Below, piece by piece: positions 40,580 to 41,604 of a stretch of 41,604 nt of DNA. The position numbers and the translations under genes are program-made. This DNA comes from Ignavibacteriota bacterium (GTDB lineage: Bacteria > Bacteroidota > Ignavibacteria > UBA10030). The notes below the pieces were generated by a model. It was not told the origin of the DNA. It saw only the letters and a program-made list of their open reading frames with translations, and did no database searches. The stretch covers positions 1 to 41,604 of the forward strand of contig JAKEEG010000080.1 of assembly GCA_022616555.1 (NCBI GenBank), given 5' to 3'. The number at the start of each line of letters is the position of its first letter. Position 1 is the first letter of the stretch.

Positions 40580-41356
40580 CTATACACGTACAACCCGAAC
40601 TCCAACTTGGGAGCTTTTTCCCTTGAGGTCAAGCAGGCGTAGTTCGTGGTCGTTTAGCCGAATGCCTGAAGAATTGCATGCAGCTTCTGTGATAAGAATT
40701 TCACCTGCAGAGGCAGTTGAGGCGAGCCGTGCAGTCGTATTGACATTGTCTCCCAAAGCAGTGATGTCTGTGATAATTCCCTCGGCTCCGGCAACCGCTC
40801 CCACATACGCAATACCTGTATGTACTCCTATGCCAATCGGGAGCCACGGCTTCTTCTCTTTGCCATGGCCTGTCGCCTTCAGCAGCTCCTTAGCCGCCAT
40901 GAATGCCTGATGAGCGTGTTGTTTCCCCGCCCAGCCAGGAACATAGAGCCCGATGACCTGATCACCAACGAGCTTATCGATGAGTGCGTCCGTTCGTACG
41001 AGAATGTCGGTGGCGACCTTAAAAAACCGCTCCATAAGACGTGAAAATTCGGAAGGGCTTATCTTTTCTGCAAGAGCGGTTGACCCCCTGACATCGGCAA
41101 ACAGCATAGTCAGCTCTACCTCAGCCCCGCCAGCCGGTGTAAGCAAGCAGTAATTACAAAAATACGGATTCTGTTTCGACTGCTTCTTACCGAACAATCG
41201 AGACACAATTCGCCCAATGCCCTTGAACGGGGCGTTGCACATTTTGCACCGTGGGTTGGCTGGGATTAAGCCCAACAAATGAAACAAGCGGTGGTTGCGA
41301 TTTTCGCCCTCGGTCAACGCCTTGTACCAAAACTCGCGTACAGCCTCGTCAGACAT
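40580..41356 (-). CDS. Class III adenylate/guanylate cyclase with four-cysteine N-terminal module
   Basis: The protein has 258 residues. An N-terminal region holds two cysteine pairs, CKMC (37, 40) and CNYC (67, 70), likely one zinc or iron site. Residues about 80-258 form a class III cyclase domain. It has metal ligands Asp88 (MLFADVRGS) and Asp132 (KLVGDQ), an adenine-type Lys128, Thr199 at the second base-specifying position (ITALGDNVN), and the transition-state pair Asn206 and Arg210. All catalytic residues are present, so it should make cAMP (less likely cGMP). No membrane segment is seen. It lies between accB and accC, 27 bp before the latter and about 50 bp after the former. Confidence 0.9.
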   Translation of the reverse strand: MSDEAVREFWYKALTEGENRNHRLFHLLGLIPANPRCKMCNAPFKGIGRIVSRLFGKKQSKQNPYFCNYCLLTPAGGAEVELTMLFADVRGSTALAEKISPSEFSRLMERFFKVATDILVRTDALIDKLVGDQVIGLYVPGWAGKQHAHQAFMAAKELLKATGHGKEKKPWLPIGIGVHTGIAYVGAVAGAEGIITDITALGDNVNTTARLASTASAGEILITEAACNSSGIRLNDHELRLLDLKGKSSQVGVRVVRV

Positions 41357-41361
41357 TATCG

Positions 41362-41405
41362 GTCATTCCTGTAATTAATTCCCGATAGAAGCATTCGGGA
41401 ATGAC
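41362..41405. repeat. Second copy of the ATTCCCGA hairpin element, inside the acc operon
   Basis: ATTCCCGA-TAGAAGCAT-TCGGGAAT (41378-41402) is perfect. GTCATTCC (41362-41369) can also pair with GGAATGAC (41398-41405). It shares its loop and right end with the element at 1615-1643. It fills the gap between the accB stop and the cyclase start and supplies the AGGAATGACC stretch that stands where the cyclase ribosome-binding site should be. Confidence 0.65.
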
Positions 41406-41406
41406 A

Positions 41407-41604
41407 TTAGGAGGTAGGCTCAATTAAAAACAACGGTTGGTTATATTCCACGGGCTTGGCGTTTTCGACGAGGATCCTCACGACTTTACCGTTCACATCG
41501 GATTCGATCTCGTTCATAAGCTTCATCGCCTCGATAATGCACAGGACTTGTCCCGCCGCGACTGCGCTGCCGACTTCTACGAACACCTCAGCATCCGGCG
41601 AAGG
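41407..41604 (-). CDS. accB: Biotin carboxyl carrier protein of acetyl-CoA carboxylase (C-terminal part)
   Basis: The last 65 residues are visible, running from the window edge to TAA (41407-41409). They contain the biotinylation motif [12 protein letters not shown] (biotin on the lysine of AMKLM), preceded by [19 protein letters not shown] and followed by [25 protein letters not shown]. The N-terminal part lies outside the window. The carrier passes carboxybiotin from AccC to the carboxyltransferase. It is the first visible gene of the leftward accB-cyclase-accC group. Confidence 0.95.
   Translation of the reverse strand, partial: PSPDAEVFVEVGSAVAAGQVLCIIEAMKLMNEIESDVNGKVVRILVENAKPVEYNQPLFLIEPTS

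Overview
The window looks like a chromosomal segment from a Gram-negative bacterium of the Bacteroidota / Chlorobiota / Ignavibacteriota group, probably an uncultured lineage. The evidence is a 1337-residue surface protein with a C-terminal domain of the type IX secretion kind (NFPNPFNP motif, ending KKMLLLK), a TonB-dependent receptor with a carboxypeptidase-like N-terminal domain, several outer-membrane or lipoprotein candidates, and housekeeping genes (rplU, rpmA, mdh, gcvH, accB, accC). The genus cannot be told from the sequence. Several promoters look sigma70-like (TTGAC(A/T), 17 bp, a TA-rich -10).

Layout. From 1 to 14.8 kb every gene reads rightward; from 14.8 kb to the end every gene reads leftward. 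The two arms meet at a strong bidirectional terminator (14799-14828). Positions 1-7.2 kb are an accessory strip of small genes: DUF2971, AHSA1/SRPBCC, small membrane proteins, an YghZ-type aldo/keto reductase, an overlapping MarR-GNAT pair under a 29-bp palindrome, an exported dienelactone-hydrolase-like enzyme, DUF3995 and an NAD(P)-binding protein. Hairpin-rich intergenic repeats punctuate this strip. Positions 7.3-9.8 kb hold a zinc/cadmium efflux operon (an SmtB/ArsR sensor and a P1B ATPase) with a recognisable operator. Positions 9.8-14.8 kb hold rplU-rpmA, mdh, a lipoprotein and a TonB-dependent receptor.

On the left-pointing arm, 14.8-20.5 kb is a tightly packed, overlapping operon: beta-CASP metallo-beta-lactamase, NAD-dependent epimerase, nucleoside hydrolase, putative outer-membrane barrel and RsbW-like anti-sigma kinase. 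Positions 20.6-34.0 kb carry three co-oriented secreted beta-strand-repeat proteins (2184, about 485 and 1337 residues). Only the last has an evident sorting domain. A 1.1-kb stretch rich in inverted repeats lies between the second and third. Immediately upstream (34.2-38.5 kb) sit a 7TM-PAS-PAS-GAF histidine kinase, a NarL-type response regulator and two receiver-only proteins. A 7-2-7 dyad of NarL-site geometry lies between the NarL-type gene and the receiver-only genes. The simplest reading is a signalling module that may control the neighbouring surface proteins, but this is inference from position. The window ends with gcvH and the acetyl-CoA carboxylase genes accC and accB, which are separated by a class III nucleotide cyclase with a four-cysteine N-terminal module.

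The parts most worth a second look are the signalling and giant-surface-protein locus, the accB-cyclase-accC arrangement, the structured non-coding block at 24.6-25.7 kb, the MarR-GNAT autoregulatory unit, and an orphan ribosome-binding site with a 9-codon reading frame at 27412-27441. No tRNA, rRNA, CRISPR array, intact insertion sequence or prophage was seen.
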